A stretch of DNA of 11,082 bases from Alphaproteobacteria bacterium (GCA_006226265.1 SBHH01000112.1:1-11082); one strand, 5' to 3'; numbered from the stretch's first letter, positions 1-6,634 are shown. The notes: generated by a model from the sequence alone, not told the origin. A program made the numbers and translations.

Positions 1-80
1 CGTTGTGCTTTTTTATTATTTTTGTTCTTGGAGCTATCATACCAATGTTATCCTTTCGATAGAATCAAAAAGGAATGTCT

Positions 81-635
81 GTGAGTACAACAATTTACCT
101 GATCCGGCATGGTGAGGCGGCCGGAGCCTGGGACGATACACTTGATCCGGGCTTGAGTGCTAAAGGTTTTCGCCAGGCGGCGGCGATGGCGGAAAAGCTG
201 GGATCTCTCATGTCGCCCGTCGATATTTATACAAGTCCATTGAAACGCACGCAGGAAACGGCTGCGCCACTCGCAAGTTTGTGGAAGCGGAAGGCGGTCA
301 TCACGCCCGCGCTAACCGAGGTTCCCTCCGACGGAGTGGATTTTTCGTCTCGGCGGCAGTGGCTGAATGGGGTCCTTGCGGGAAGCTGGCCTGACCAGGC
401 GGATAATCTTAAAGCCTGGCGGGAAGCTATTCTGGACTTCACGACAAGTCGTGGAGCAGATGCTGTTTTCGTCACTCATTTCGTTGTGATCAATACGATT
501 ATCGGCGCAATCCGTGAGAGCCGACAGCTTGTCAGTTGTCGGCCCGATCATTGTTCTATCACCAAAATCAGACTTGAGGACGGTCAACTTTCCCTTCTCG
601 CGCTCGGAGCGGAGGCTGAGACTGTTATCCGCTAG
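81..635 (+). CDS. Histidine phosphatase family protein (phosphoglycerate mutase/SixA-like)
   Basis: Predicted cytoplasmic phosphatase of the histidine phosphatase superfamily, about 184 residues, which is usual for the small SixA/PGM-like members. The N-terminal strand ends in the RHGE signature (residues 9-12, catalytic His10). SPLKRTQET follows at about 52-60 with the second phosphate-binding arginine, and VFVTH near 129-133 supplies the second catalytic histidine. The substrate cannot be told from sequence: members act on phosphoproteins, sugar phosphates or nucleotides. I chose GTG at 81 because AAGGA at 70-74 lies six bases upstream. The ATG at 75 touches that AGGA, so it is badly spaced; it would add only two residues. 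The gene probably leads a co-directional set with the membrane protein 18 bases downstream and the methyltransferase after it. The family call is firm and the start less so. Confidence 0.9.
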   Translation: MSTTIYLIRHGEAAGAWDDTLDPGLSAKGFRQAAAMAEKLGSLMSPVDIYTSPLKRTQETAAPLASLWKRKAVITPALTEVPSDGVDFSSRRQWLNGVLAGSWPDQADNLKAWREAILDFTTSRGADAVFVTHFVVINTIIGAIRESRQLVSCRPDHCSITKIRLEDGQLSLLALGAEAETVIR

Positions 636-653
636 GTTCACCTGCCTTTAGGG

Positions 654-1292
654 ATGGATGAAAAATCCGTTCCTGTCCTTCGGCGTTACGGCTATAAAGG
701 GCCGGAAGTGAGCAAGGGGAAATTGATGCATTGGGCGCTGGAGCAAATACTTGTTGGACGGCCGGGGCGGCAGACAATTTCGAAGTATGCCAAGGGCCAG
801 AACAAATATCTCGGCCTTTTCCTCATGATATCGGCCGCCTTTTTGGGGCTCGCTCTTACACAGCCGATAGCGACGGTTACGGATTTCCATTCGATCAGAG
901 GCAGTGTCTCGCTTCTCTCGGCGATGATATCGCTTCTGAAGACCGGACAGGGGGGGGAGGCCCTGGCGGTTGCCCTGATTGTCGTTATCATACCTGTATA
1001 TCTTCTCTCTGCTGCATTCGATCTCTGGTACAAACACGAACTGCACGGGGATAAGTTTGAGCGAAAGGCAAGTGCCCTTTTGCGCATGGGGCGGCTCTGG
1101 TTCCTGTCTGCTGCCGGGGTTATCGGCGGGCTTTATTGTCTCGTTGCCGCCGACCAGGGCTCCCGGTTTCACTATGCTGTCTATTTCCTGCTGATTTCGC
1201 TGCTTCTCATGAAATTTGTGTTTTTGCGCCTCACGCCGTTGATCAATGCGATACGCTTCGTCGACGGGAGCGGTGGCGAAGGGAAAAGTTAA
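654..1292 (+). CDS. Four-helix inner-membrane protein, PqiA-like
   Basis: Membrane protein of up to 212 residues with a basic N-terminal region and four hydrophobic segments at about 52-70, 101-125, 146-166 and 173-193. The spacing, the Pro-Ile-x-Thr-Val-Thr stretch after helix 1, the SLLSAMISLLKTGQ segment before helix 2 and the IIPVYLL turn resemble the paraquat-inducible protein A domain. The lysine common after the proline in that family is tyrosine here. PqiA proteins work with MCE-domain PqiB in envelope lipid transport or integrity, but no MCE gene is visible here. The start is uncertain. ATG 654 has AGGG directly touching it, whereas in-frame ATG 726 (residue 25) has AAGGGG six bases upstream, so a 188-residue product is equally likely. 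It lies 18 bases after the phosphatase, suggesting co-transcription. A real membrane protein is near certain; the PqiA assignment is moderate. Confidence 0.75.
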   Translation: MDEKSVPVLRRYGYKGPEVSKGKLMHWALEQILVGRPGRQTISKYAKGQNKYLGLFLMISAAFLGLALTQPIATVTDFHSIRGSVSLLSAMISLLKTGQGGEALAVALIVVIIPVYLLSAAFDLWYKHELHGDKFERKASALLRMGRLWFLSAAGVIGGLYCLVAADQGSRFHYAVYFLLISLLLMKFVFLRLTPLINAIRFVDGSGGEGKS

Positions 1293-1317
1293 GGATTGAA
1301 GGGGAGAATGAAACTGA

Positions 1318-1336
1318 GGGCCTTCCGCAAAGGCCC
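1318..1336 (+). promoter_or_regulatory. Hairpin over the ribosome binding site of the methyltransferase gene
   Basis: GGGCCTT (1318-1324) and AAGGCCC (1330-1336) form a perfect 7-bp stem with a 5-base loop, ending two bases before the ATG at 1339. The 3' arm contains the only plausible Shine-Dalgarno sequence (AAAGG, 1329-1333), so the folded form would hide it. No T-run follows, so it is not an intrinsic terminator. A 19-codon reading frame (ATG 1308 to TGA 1367) runs through the stem. A ribosome translating that frame would open the hairpin. Regulation of translation is inferred. Confidence 0.4.
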
Positions 1337-1338
1337 CG

Positions 1339-2166
1339 ATGAAATCTGCGTCGTTGTTTGCAACTGATGGAGTTGGTGCTTTGTTCCGGCATTTATTCAA
1401 AAAAACGGCCCGGATCCCGGGGCATGAGGTTGCGCATTACCAGTTTCTTCGCAAACTCCATCTCATTCGCCTGAATTTTCGCTATCGCGGCTTTTTAAGA
1501 ACATTGCTCGGCCTCATGGGTTATCTTTTTAAAAAGCTGAAACTGCCGTTTTTTCAAAGCTATCTGTTCAATCCGGCGGCCGAGCCCGAAAACGGCCTGG
1601 ATACCTCGGGTATCCATGAGCAGCGGGATCTTGATATCCCGGAGGAGAAGCGCAGCAGCGCCACCCGTTATGAGGCCAGTTCCTCCTTCGAATTCCGCTA
1701 TGTGCTGGAGAGACTGCGGATAAACTATCCCGATTATCATTTCATCGATTATGGATCGGGCAAGGGAGCGGTTCTTGCCGTTGCGGCGCGCTATCCTTTT
1801 GCCTCCGTTACCGGGATAGAGCTTTCAACATCGCTTCATGAAACCGCCTGTCGGAATATCGAAATTCTTGAACGGCAGGGCGAGGTCAAGGCGGCCTCGC
1901 TTGCCTCCTTCAACGAAGATGCAGGCCGTTATCCGCTTCCCGATGCGCCGCATATCTTCTATCTCTATAATCCGTTCGCCGCCGATATTATGCAAAAAGT
2001 CCTCGCCCGCATCCGGAGCGATGTGACGATGCGAAAAAGCCCGAGCTATCTTCTCTATAACAACCCGATGCAGCACGATACGATCGCGGCAAGTGGCCTG
2101 TTCGAGAAAATCGCTGAGCCCATGGGCGGTGCCTGGCATCTCTATCGGATGCGGCCGGAGCACTGA
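1339..2166 (+). CDS. Class I SAM-dependent methyltransferase
   Basis: Predicted 275-residue methyltransferase with an unusual basic, hydrophobic N-terminal extension (about residues 11-75, including LLGLMGYLFKKLKLPFF) that could associate with membrane. The Rossmann core begins near 130. Motif I is FIDYGSGKG (135-143), which binds S-adenosylmethionine. An acidic residue at the end of strand 2 (Glu161 in TGIELS) should bind the ribose hydroxyls. The strand-4 motif reads FYLYNPF (207-213), in the place where N- and small-molecule methyltransferases carry D/N-P-P. The acceptor substrate cannot be predicted. ATG 1339 is preceded by AAAGG at 1329-1333. It follows the membrane protein by 46 bases and probably shares its transcript. 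It converges on the VWA gene with only 23 bases between, where a weak CGACG/CGTCG stem (2168-2186) may aid termination. Confidence 0.85.
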   Translation: MKSASLFATDGVGALFRHLFKKTARIPGHEVAHYQFLRKLHLIRLNFRYRGFLRTLLGLMGYLFKKLKLPFFQSYLFNPAAEPENGLDTSGIHEQRDLDIPEEKRSSATRYEASSSFEFRYVLERLRINYPDYHFIDYGSGKGAVLAVAARYPFASVTGIELSTSLHETACRNIEILERQGEVKAASLASFNEDAGRYPLPDAPHIFYLYNPFAADIMQKVLARIRSDVTMRKSPSYLLYNNPMQHDTIAASGLFEKIAEPMGGAWHLYRMRPEH

Positions 2167-2189
2167 TCGACGGGAGAGGCGCGTCGCGA

Positions 2190-3368
2190 TTAGCGGTTAA
2201 GTTCCTTCATCGCGCCTTCTAGCCCGCCAATGGTGAGCGGGAACATGCGGTCGGTCATCAGCTGCTTCATCATCTGGACGGAGGGTGTGTAGTCCCAGTA
2301 TTTTTCCGGTACCGGGTTCAGCCAGACCGCCTTGGAATAGATATTGAGCACCCGCTCCATCCAGAGCTGACCCGCTTCCTCATTCCAATGCTCGACACTG
2401 CCGCCCGCATAGGCAATCTCATAGGGGCTCATGGTCGCGTCGCCGACGATGATCAGCTTGTAATCGGCGGGATAGGTATGCAGCACATCCCAGGTCGGCA
2501 TGAAGGAGGTATGGCGGCGGCTGTTTTCCTTCCAGAGCTTCTCATAGACGCAGTTATGGAAGTAGAAAAACTCAAGATGCTTGAACTCCGTCCGGGCGGC
2601 CGAAAAAAGCTCCTCGCAGGCCTTGATATGATCGTCCATCGATCCGCCGATATCGAACAGGATCAGGACCTTGACCGTGTTATGCCGCTCGGGCCGCATT
2701 TTAAGATCAAGGAAACCGGCGTTCCGTGCGGTCGAGCGGATGGTATCGTCAAGGTCCAGCTCCTCCGCCGCGCCCTCGCGGGCGAACTGCCGGAGCCGTT
2801 TCAGCGCCACCTTGATATTGCGGGTGCCGAGCTCGACACTGTCATCAAGGTTCTTATATTCGCGCTTGTCCCAGACCTTGACGGCCTTGCGATGGCGGCT
2901 TTCCTTCTGGCCGATGCGTACCCCTTCGGGGTTGTAGCCATAGGCGCCGAACGGTGAACGGCCCGCCGTGCCGATCCATTTATTTCCGCCCTGATGGCGC
3001 TTTTCCTGCTCCTTCAGGCGCTCCTGCAGCGTCTCCATCAGCTTTTCCCAGCCGCCCATGGCCTCGACCTGGGCCTTTTCCTCGTCGGTCAGGGACAGCT
3101 CGGCGAGCTTCTTCAGCCATTCATCCGGGATTTCGACCGTCTGGTCATCGGCAATAAACTCGATGCCGTTGAAGCAATGGCCAAAAACCTGGTCGAACTT
3201 GTCGAGATTCTTCTCGTCCTTCACCAGCGTCGCGCGGGCAAGATAATAGAAATCCTCGACCGAGTAATTGGCGCAGCCTGCCTTCAGCGCCTCGATCAGC
3301 GTGAGGTACTCCCGGAGTGTGACGGGAACCTGGGCTTCCTTGAGGGTGAAGAAGAATTTGGTGAACAT
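2190..3368 (-). CDS. VWA domain-containing protein, CoxE-like
   Basis: A 392-residue cytoplasmic protein of the CoxE-like VWA group that pairs with MoxR ATPases. The N-terminal part (1-130) is helical and includes a charged stretch at about 94-124. A basic linker (130-180) precedes the VWA domain, which starts near 230 with the strand VKVLILFD. The metal-site (MIDAS) motif is D239-I-G-G-S243, with glycine in place of the first serine of the canonical DxSxS. The later acidic position is in VGDATMSP (Asp310). MoxR-VWA pairs act together in metal-centre insertion or protein-complex maturation (CoxD/CoxE, MoxR systems); the client here is unknown. ATG 3368 has GAGG eight bases upstream. It starts 20 bases after the ATPase stop, so the two are surely one operon with the ATPase first. 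Confidence 0.9.
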   Translation of the reverse strand: MFTKFFFTLKEAQVPVTLREYLTLIEALKAGCANYSVEDFYYLARATLVKDEKNLDKFDQVFGHCFNGIEFIADDQTVEIPDEWLKKLAELSLTDEEKAQVEAMGGWEKLMETLQERLKEQEKRHQGGNKWIGTAGRSPFGAYGYNPEGVRIGQKESRHRKAVKVWDKREYKNLDDSVELGTRNIKVALKRLRQFAREGAAEELDLDDTIRSTARNAGFLDLKMRPERHNTVKVLILFDIGGSMDDHIKACEELFSAARTEFKHLEFFYFHNCVYEKLWKENSRRHTSFMPTWDVLHTYPADYKLIIVGDATMSPYEIAYAGGSVEHWNEEAGQLWMERVLNIYSKAVWLNPVPEKYWDYTPSVQMMKQLMTDRMFPLTIGGLEGAMKELNR

Positions 3369-3388
3369 GGCTGCCGCCTCGTTACGGG

Positions 3389-4234
3389 TTAGCGCTGTTC
3401 GCGGCGCGACAGGAAGGCCAGCCGCTCAAAGAGATGGACATCCTGCTCGTTCTTGAGAAGGGCGCCATGCAAGGGCGGGATCAGCTTTCCGGGATCTTTC
3501 GACCGCAGCACGTCTTCGGGCAGATCCTCGCTCATCAGCAGCTTCAGCCAGTCGAGCAGTTCGCTGGTCGATGGCTTTTTCTTGAGGCCCGGCGTTTCGC
3601 GCACATCGAAGAAGACCTTCAGCGCGTCGCGTACCAGTTCCTGTTTCGCATCCGGATGATGCACGTCGATGATCTTCTCCATCGTTTCCGCATCGGGGAA
3701 GGCGATGTAATGGAAGAAGCAACGGCGCAGGAAGGCGTCCGGCAGTTCCTTCTCGTTGTTGGAGGTGATGATCACCAGCGGACGGTGCTTCGCCTTGATG
3801 GTTGCTTGCGTCTCATAGACGAAGAACTCCATCCGGTCGAGCTCCTGCAGCAAATCGTTCGGAAACTCGATATCCGCCTTGTCGATCTCGTCGATCAGCA
3901 GGACCGGGCTTTCGGCGGCCGTGAAGGCCTCCCACATCTTGCCGGGGCGGATGTAGTTGGAAATGTCATGCACCTTGTCGTCGCCAAGCTGGGAATCGCG
4001 AAGACGCGATACCGCATCATATTCATAGAGACCCTGCTGCGCCTTGGTGGTCGATTTGATGTTCCATTCGATGAACTGGCGGCCCAATGCCTTCGCCACT
4101 TCCTGCGCAAGGACGGTCTTGCCCGTGCCGGGTTCGCCCTTGATGAGGAGCGGCCGCTCCAGCGTAATGGCGGCGTTGACGGCAATCATCAGATCTTCCG
4201 TCGCTACATAAGTATCCGTACCTGTAAATTTCAT
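3389..4234 (-). CDS. MoxR-family AAA+ ATPase
   Basis: A 281-residue AAA+ ATPase of the MoxR group, a chaperone-like motor for maturing enzyme complexes. Walker A is GEPGTGKT (33-40), Walker B is VLLIDEID (111-118), and sensor 1 lies in IITSNN (165-170). The paired arginines R180-R181 in AFLRRC fit the arginine-finger position. The C-terminal lid ends in a conserved PPLHGALL segment. The frame can be extended to a TTG at 4312, but that lacks a ribosome binding site and overlaps the putative -10 box and leader hairpin. ATG 4234 has GAGAG upstream and gives the usual MKFTGTDTYV beginning. It is transcribed first in a two-gene unit with the VWA protein. ATP hydrolysis is well supported; the client is not known. 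Confidence 0.92.
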   Translation of the reverse strand: MKFTGTDTYVATEDLMIAVNAAITLERPLLIKGEPGTGKTVLAQEVAKALGRQFIEWNIKSTTKAQQGLYEYDAVSRLRDSQLGDDKVHDISNYIRPGKMWEAFTAAESPVLLIDEIDKADIEFPNDLLQELDRMEFFVYETQATIKAKHRPLVIITSNNEKELPDAFLRRCFFHYIAFPDAETMEKIIDVHHPDAKQELVRDALKVFFDVRETPGLKKKPSTSELLDWLKLLMSEDLPEDVLRSKDPGKLIPPLHGALLKNEQDVHLFERLAFLSRREQR

Positions 4235-4281
4235 GCCGTACTCTCGATTTCTTTTTGTTATTTCCGGTTTCAGGGACCGCC

Positions 4282-4310
4282 GTCCGCTGGAAAATAAATC
4301 TGCAGCGGAC
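4282..4310 (-). promoter_or_regulatory. Inverted repeat in the moxR leader
   Basis: GTCCGCTG (4282-4289) and CAGCGGAC (4303-4310) are perfect 8-bp inverted arms around an AT-rich 13-base loop. The repeat lies between the proposed moxR promoter and its ATG, so it would form a stable stem in the 5' leader or could be an operator. A third copy of the outer bases (GGAC at 4274-4277) can pair with 4282-4285 instead, giving a competing small hairpin. No T-run follows in the direction of transcription. The function is unknown. Confidence 0.5.
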
Positions 4311-4311
4311 A

Positions 4312-4339
4312 ATGATCAAGGATTTTGACAAAATGTCAA
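4312..4339 (-). promoter_or_regulatory. Candidate promoter of the moxR-VWA unit
   Basis: On the minus strand a perfect -35 TTGACA (4339-4334) is followed after 16 bases by GATCAT (4317-4312), four of six matches to TATAAT. The predicted start near 4305 would give a leader of about 70 bases before ATG 4234. The -35 is one arm of TTGACA-AAA-TGTCAA (4325-4339), so a regulator could also bind this palindrome. The box match is visible; activity is inferred. Confidence 0.4.
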
Positions 4340-4393
4340 TTCGTGATCCTGTCTTCGCAGCCACATGCGACGGCGAAGGCGGTCCCGAATGCC

Positions 4394-5032
4394 TTAGCGA
4401 AGGGCCTTCGGATAGTCCGGGCCTTCCACGAGATTGTTCCCATGGTCAAAATGGATGATATCGCGCAGCAGGCCATCGCGGATCGAATAGATGATGCCAT
4501 GGATCGAAAATTCCTGGCCCCGGTCCCAGGCATCCTGCACGACCGTCGTTGCGCGGACATTGTTGACCTGCTCGATCACATTCAGCTCGCACATCAGGTC
4601 GGAAAGTTCCTGATGGGTTGTTGTCTTGGCAATCACATCTTCGTTCAGGCGCTTGATCGTGCGGATATGACGGAGCCAGTTGTCGATCATGCCGTTCTTG
4701 CGATCGGAGAGTGCAGCCTCGATCCCGCCGCAGCCGTAATGGCCGCAGACGATGATATGGCGGACTTTCAAAACCTCCACCGCATATTGCAGGACGGAGA
4801 GGCAGTTCAAATCGGACGGAACAACGATATTGGCGATATTTCGGTGAACGAAAACCTCGCCGGGCGGCAGATCCATGATCTGGTTGGCCGGTACGCGGCT
4901 GTCGGAGCAACCAATCCAGAGATATTCCGGGTTCTGCTGCTTGGCCAGCCCTTCAAAAAAGTCGGGGAAGGAAGCCTTGGTCGCCGCGGCCCATGCCTTG
5001 TTCTTTTCAAAAATCCGTTTGAAATCTTCCAT
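4394..5032 (-). CDS. can: Beta-class carbonic anhydrase
   Basis: A 212-residue beta-carbonic anhydrase that interconverts CO2 and bicarbonate with a zinc ion in the cytoplasm, supplying bicarbonate for carboxylation reactions. The zinc ligands are visible at the same positions as in E. coli Can: Cys42 and Asp44 in GCSDSR (with Arg46), and His98 and Cys101 in CGHYGCGG. The length and the conserved HRNIAN segment (63-68) also fit. ATG 5032 has GGAAAG upstream. The gene lies 159 bases upstream of moxR with a separate moxR promoter candidate between, so it is probably its own unit. No T-rich intrinsic terminator is obvious after the stop. It is divergent from the MFS gene. In E. coli cyn loci a carbonic anhydrase sits with an MFS transporter, but no cyanase is present here, so no cyanate role is claimed. 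Confidence 0.95.
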   Translation of the reverse strand: MEDFKRIFEKNKAWAAATKASFPDFFEGLAKQQNPEYLWIGCSDSRVPANQIMDLPPGEVFVHRNIANIVVPSDLNCLSVLQYAVEVLKVRHIIVCGHYGCGGIEAALSDRKNGMIDNWLRHIRTIKRLNEDVIAKTTTHQELSDLMCELNVIEQVNNVRATTVVQDAWDRGQEFSIHGIIYSIRDGLLRDIIHFDHGNNLVEGPDYPKALR

Positions 5033-5110
5033 GAAAAATCTTTCCGGGCCCTAAGGGACCATTCACCTGCAACTGTTGATATCCAGCGAGTTTTAGTCGG
5101 AAAAGGCCGG

Positions 5111-5124
5111 AAACGAAACCGTTT
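5111..5124 (-). promoter_or_regulatory. Small inverted repeat beside the can -10 box
   Basis: AAACG (5111-5115) and CGTTT (5120-5124) are perfect arms around AAAC. The repeat begins directly after the candidate -10 box of can on the minus strand, so it covers the expected transcription start. It could be an operator or just a 5' leader stem. It is short enough to be chance. Confidence 0.25.
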
Positions 5125-5153
5125 ATTGTATTTTTTTGAGCCGGGCGGGGCAA
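5125..5153 (-). promoter_or_regulatory. can: Candidate promoter of can
   Basis: On the minus strand TTGCCC (5153-5148, four of six to TTGACA) is followed after exactly 17 bases by TACAAT (5130-5125, five of six to TATAAT). Transcription would start near 5118, leaving a leader of roughly 85 bases before ATG 5032. It is the best-matching promoter in the 203-base divergent gap with the MFS gene. For the MFS side I see only an isolated TTGACA at 5174-5179 without a good -10. Confidence 0.5.
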
Positions 5154-5235
5154 CCAGGGCGCGCCGTAATCATTTGACAAATGTCTCTTTTGCGTCGACC
5201 TTTCTAAAAAAGAATTCGTCGGTCAAGCGAGCATC

Positions 5236-6516
5236 ATGTCCCCTGAACCCGCCTCTTCCAGCGTCAGACGGCGCGCTCTTTATATCTTCCTCGTTTGCGC
5301 GGTTCTGTTCGGGCTTGGGCAGTTTCACCGCTATTCGGGGGCAGTGGTCATGTTGCCGCTCGCCGAGGACCTTGGAATCAAGGTCGAAAGCCTTGGTATT
5401 GCGGCGGCGGCGCTATTCTTCGCTTCTGCCCTTGTCCAGGTGCCAATTGGCATGGCGCTCGACCGGTTTGGGCCGCGCATTATCATCCCGGGTACGGCCA
5501 TATTCGGCGTGCTCGGTTCCGTCCTCCTCGCGGTGGCGTCCGGCCGTCATGACGTGATCGTTGCCCGCATTATGATCGGGCTAGGTTATTCGGCGATCCT
5601 GATGTCGTCATATGTCCTGCTGGCGAAATGGTTCCCGCCTGCCAAGTTCGCGACCATGGCCTCCTGGCTTCTCGCGGGCTCCAGCATCGGCGGGATGATG
5701 TCTTCTGCGCCGCTGGCCTGGGTGATCAGCCATTATGGCTGGCGGTTGCCTTTCATTGCCGTTGCCGTCATCACCTTCTTTGTGATCGTTGCCGGAATTT
5801 ACATTATCCGCGATGCTCCGCCCGGGTATCGGCATGACCGGGCGAAACCGGCGAGTATGGCGCAGAGCGTCAGCGGTTATATAGAGGTGCTGCGTCATCC
5901 GAAATTTTTTAACCTGTTGGCCATGGGCTTTGTGGCCTATGGCCCGGCTGTTGCCTTGCTTGGCATGTGGGGCGGGCCATATTTAGAGGATATCCATCAC
6001 CTCGATGGAGTCGAGCGGGGACAGGTTCTCTTGTTTATGACCATTGTCGTTCCCCTCGGCGCGCTTTTCTTTGGCCCTCTCGATCGCTTCTTTAAAAGCC
6101 GCAAATGGATTGTCATCACCGCGGTACTGACCGAACTTGTGGCTTTTGCCACTCTCGGACTGGTTGATAACCTGCCGGTCTGGGTGATAACGCTCCTGTT
6201 CGTCTATATCGCCTTCGTGCAGCAATATTACGTGGTGCTGGCAGCGCACTGCCGGGCCTCTTTCCCGGATCATCTGGTCGGGCGGGCCAACTCCACCCTC
6301 AATTTGATCAGTATTATGGGCGTCGGATTTCTGCAATCGCTGTTCGGCTGGGTCCTGGCTTTCAGCGAGGAAGGCGCTGGCTACCGGCAGTCCTTTTTAC
6401 TGGTTGCGGGCCTTCTCGTGCTTGCGCTGATTATTTATGCCGGTTCGCGGGAGGAGGCTCCGCAAACACATGCAAAAGACGGATCCGGCACGACACGGGG
6501 CCCGGGCCCCGGTTGA
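5236..6516 (+). CDS. MFS transporter
   Basis: A 426-residue major facilitator superfamily permease with about twelve hydrophobic helices in two six-helix halves, split by a basic loop near 190-215. Helix 1 (about 14-34) ends in FHRYSG. The loop between helices 2 and 3 holds the superfamily signature as GMALDRFGPR (72-81), and a degenerate copy, GPLDRFFKSR, appears after helix 8. The substrate cannot be assigned; the overall pattern recalls sugar-phosphate/organic-anion type permeases of this superfamily. ATG 5236 has only a weak purine stretch upstream (GCGAG, 5 bases). The gene stands alone: divergent from can, with rpoH starting 188 bases downstream from its own promoter. The last codons encode a Gly/Pro tail and contain a perfect GC palindrome. 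Confidence 0.9.
   Translation: MSPEPASSSVRRRALYIFLVCAVLFGLGQFHRYSGAVVMLPLAEDLGIKVESLGIAAAALFFASALVQVPIGMALDRFGPRIIIPGTAIFGVLGSVLLAVASGRHDVIVARIMIGLGYSAILMSSYVLLAKWFPPAKFATMASWLLAGSSIGGMMSSAPLAWVISHYGWRLPFIAVAVITFFVIVAGIYIIRDAPPGYRHDRAKPASMAQSVSGYIEVLRHPKFFNLLAMGFVAYGPAVALLGMWGGPYLEDIHHLDGVERGQVLLFMTIVVPLGALFFGPLDRFFKSRKWIVITAVLTELVAFATLGLVDNLPVWVITLLFVYIAFVQQYYVVLAAHCRASFPDHLVGRANSTLNLISIMGVGFLQSLFGWVLAFSEEGAGYRQSFLLVAGLLVLALIIYAGSREEAPQTHAKDGSGTTRGPGPG
6496..6511. repeat. 16-bp perfect GC palindrome at the 3' end of the MFS gene
   Basis: CGGGGCCCGGGCCCCG is fully self-complementary and made only of G and C. It spans the last codons of the transporter, up to five bases before its stop (TGA ends at 6516). 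No T-run follows (the next bases are GTTGAAATCCCC), so it is not a standard intrinsic terminator, though a structured 3' end may slow RNA decay or pause polymerase. Confidence 0.6.
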
Positions 6517-6572
6517 AATCCCCTAAAGAATACCTACATTTAAGAGTTCAGGCTGAAGCAACGGGGCCGGCC

Positions 6573-6595
6573 GATCACATTTGCGTAAGGTGATC
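6573..6595. promoter_or_regulatory. Inverted repeat upstream of the rpoH promoter
   Basis: GATCAC (6573-6578) and GTGATC (6590-6595) are perfect arms separated by 11 bases, with two further inner TT/AA pairs. The repeat ends 10 bases before the candidate -35 of rpoH, a typical activator position. A shorter ATCA-N6-TGAT pair (6593-6606) overlaps it. A dimeric regulator site is plausible; no regulator is identified. Confidence 0.4.
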
Positions 6596-6605
6596 AAGGA
6601 ACTGA

Positions 6606-6634
6606 TTGAGTTTTCCGGCATAAACCTTTATATT
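6606..6634 (+). promoter_or_regulatory. rpoH: Candidate sigma-70-type promoter of rpoH
   Basis: TTGAGT (6606-6611, four of six) is followed after exactly 17 bases by TATATT (6629-6634, five of six). Transcription should start near 6641, giving a 5' leader of about 64 bases before ATG 6705. The AT-rich stretch around the -10 stands out from the GC-rich surroundings. Confidence 0.6.

Noticed and set aside
9..25. T-rich run at the left edge resembling a terminator tail
   Set aside because: Any stem would lie mostly outside the window, so it cannot be called. Promoter-like TTGTTC (22-27) and TGTTAT (46-51) are also too weak to list.
648..1400. A 250-codon leftward frame opposite the PqiA-like gene
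   Set aside because: It is highly charged, has no domain and crosses into the methyltransferase start. The opposite strand has a coherent four-helix protein.
2168..2186. CGACG-N9-CGTCG stem between the convergent methyltransferase and VWA genes
   Set aside because: Only five pairs, a long loop and no T-run on either strand; too weak to list as a terminator.
3434..4297. A 287-codon rightward open frame antisense to moxR
   Set aside because: It mirrors a convincing AAA+ gene, and its composition is that of a shadow frame with no motif.
4353..4378. CTTCGC/GCGAAG inverted repeat after the can stop
   Set aside because: Six pairs with a 14-base loop and no T-run. It is not a credible intrinsic terminator.
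5174..5179. Perfect TTGACA upstream of the MFS gene
   Set aside because: No acceptable -10 lies 15-19 bases downstream, so I do not call a promoter.
4325..5557. A 410-codon rightward open frame antisense to can and running into the MFS gene
   Set aside because: It starts with TTG, has no recognisable domain, and lies opposite a carbonic anhydrase with all zinc ligands. Its length reflects GC-biased codon use on the opposite strand.
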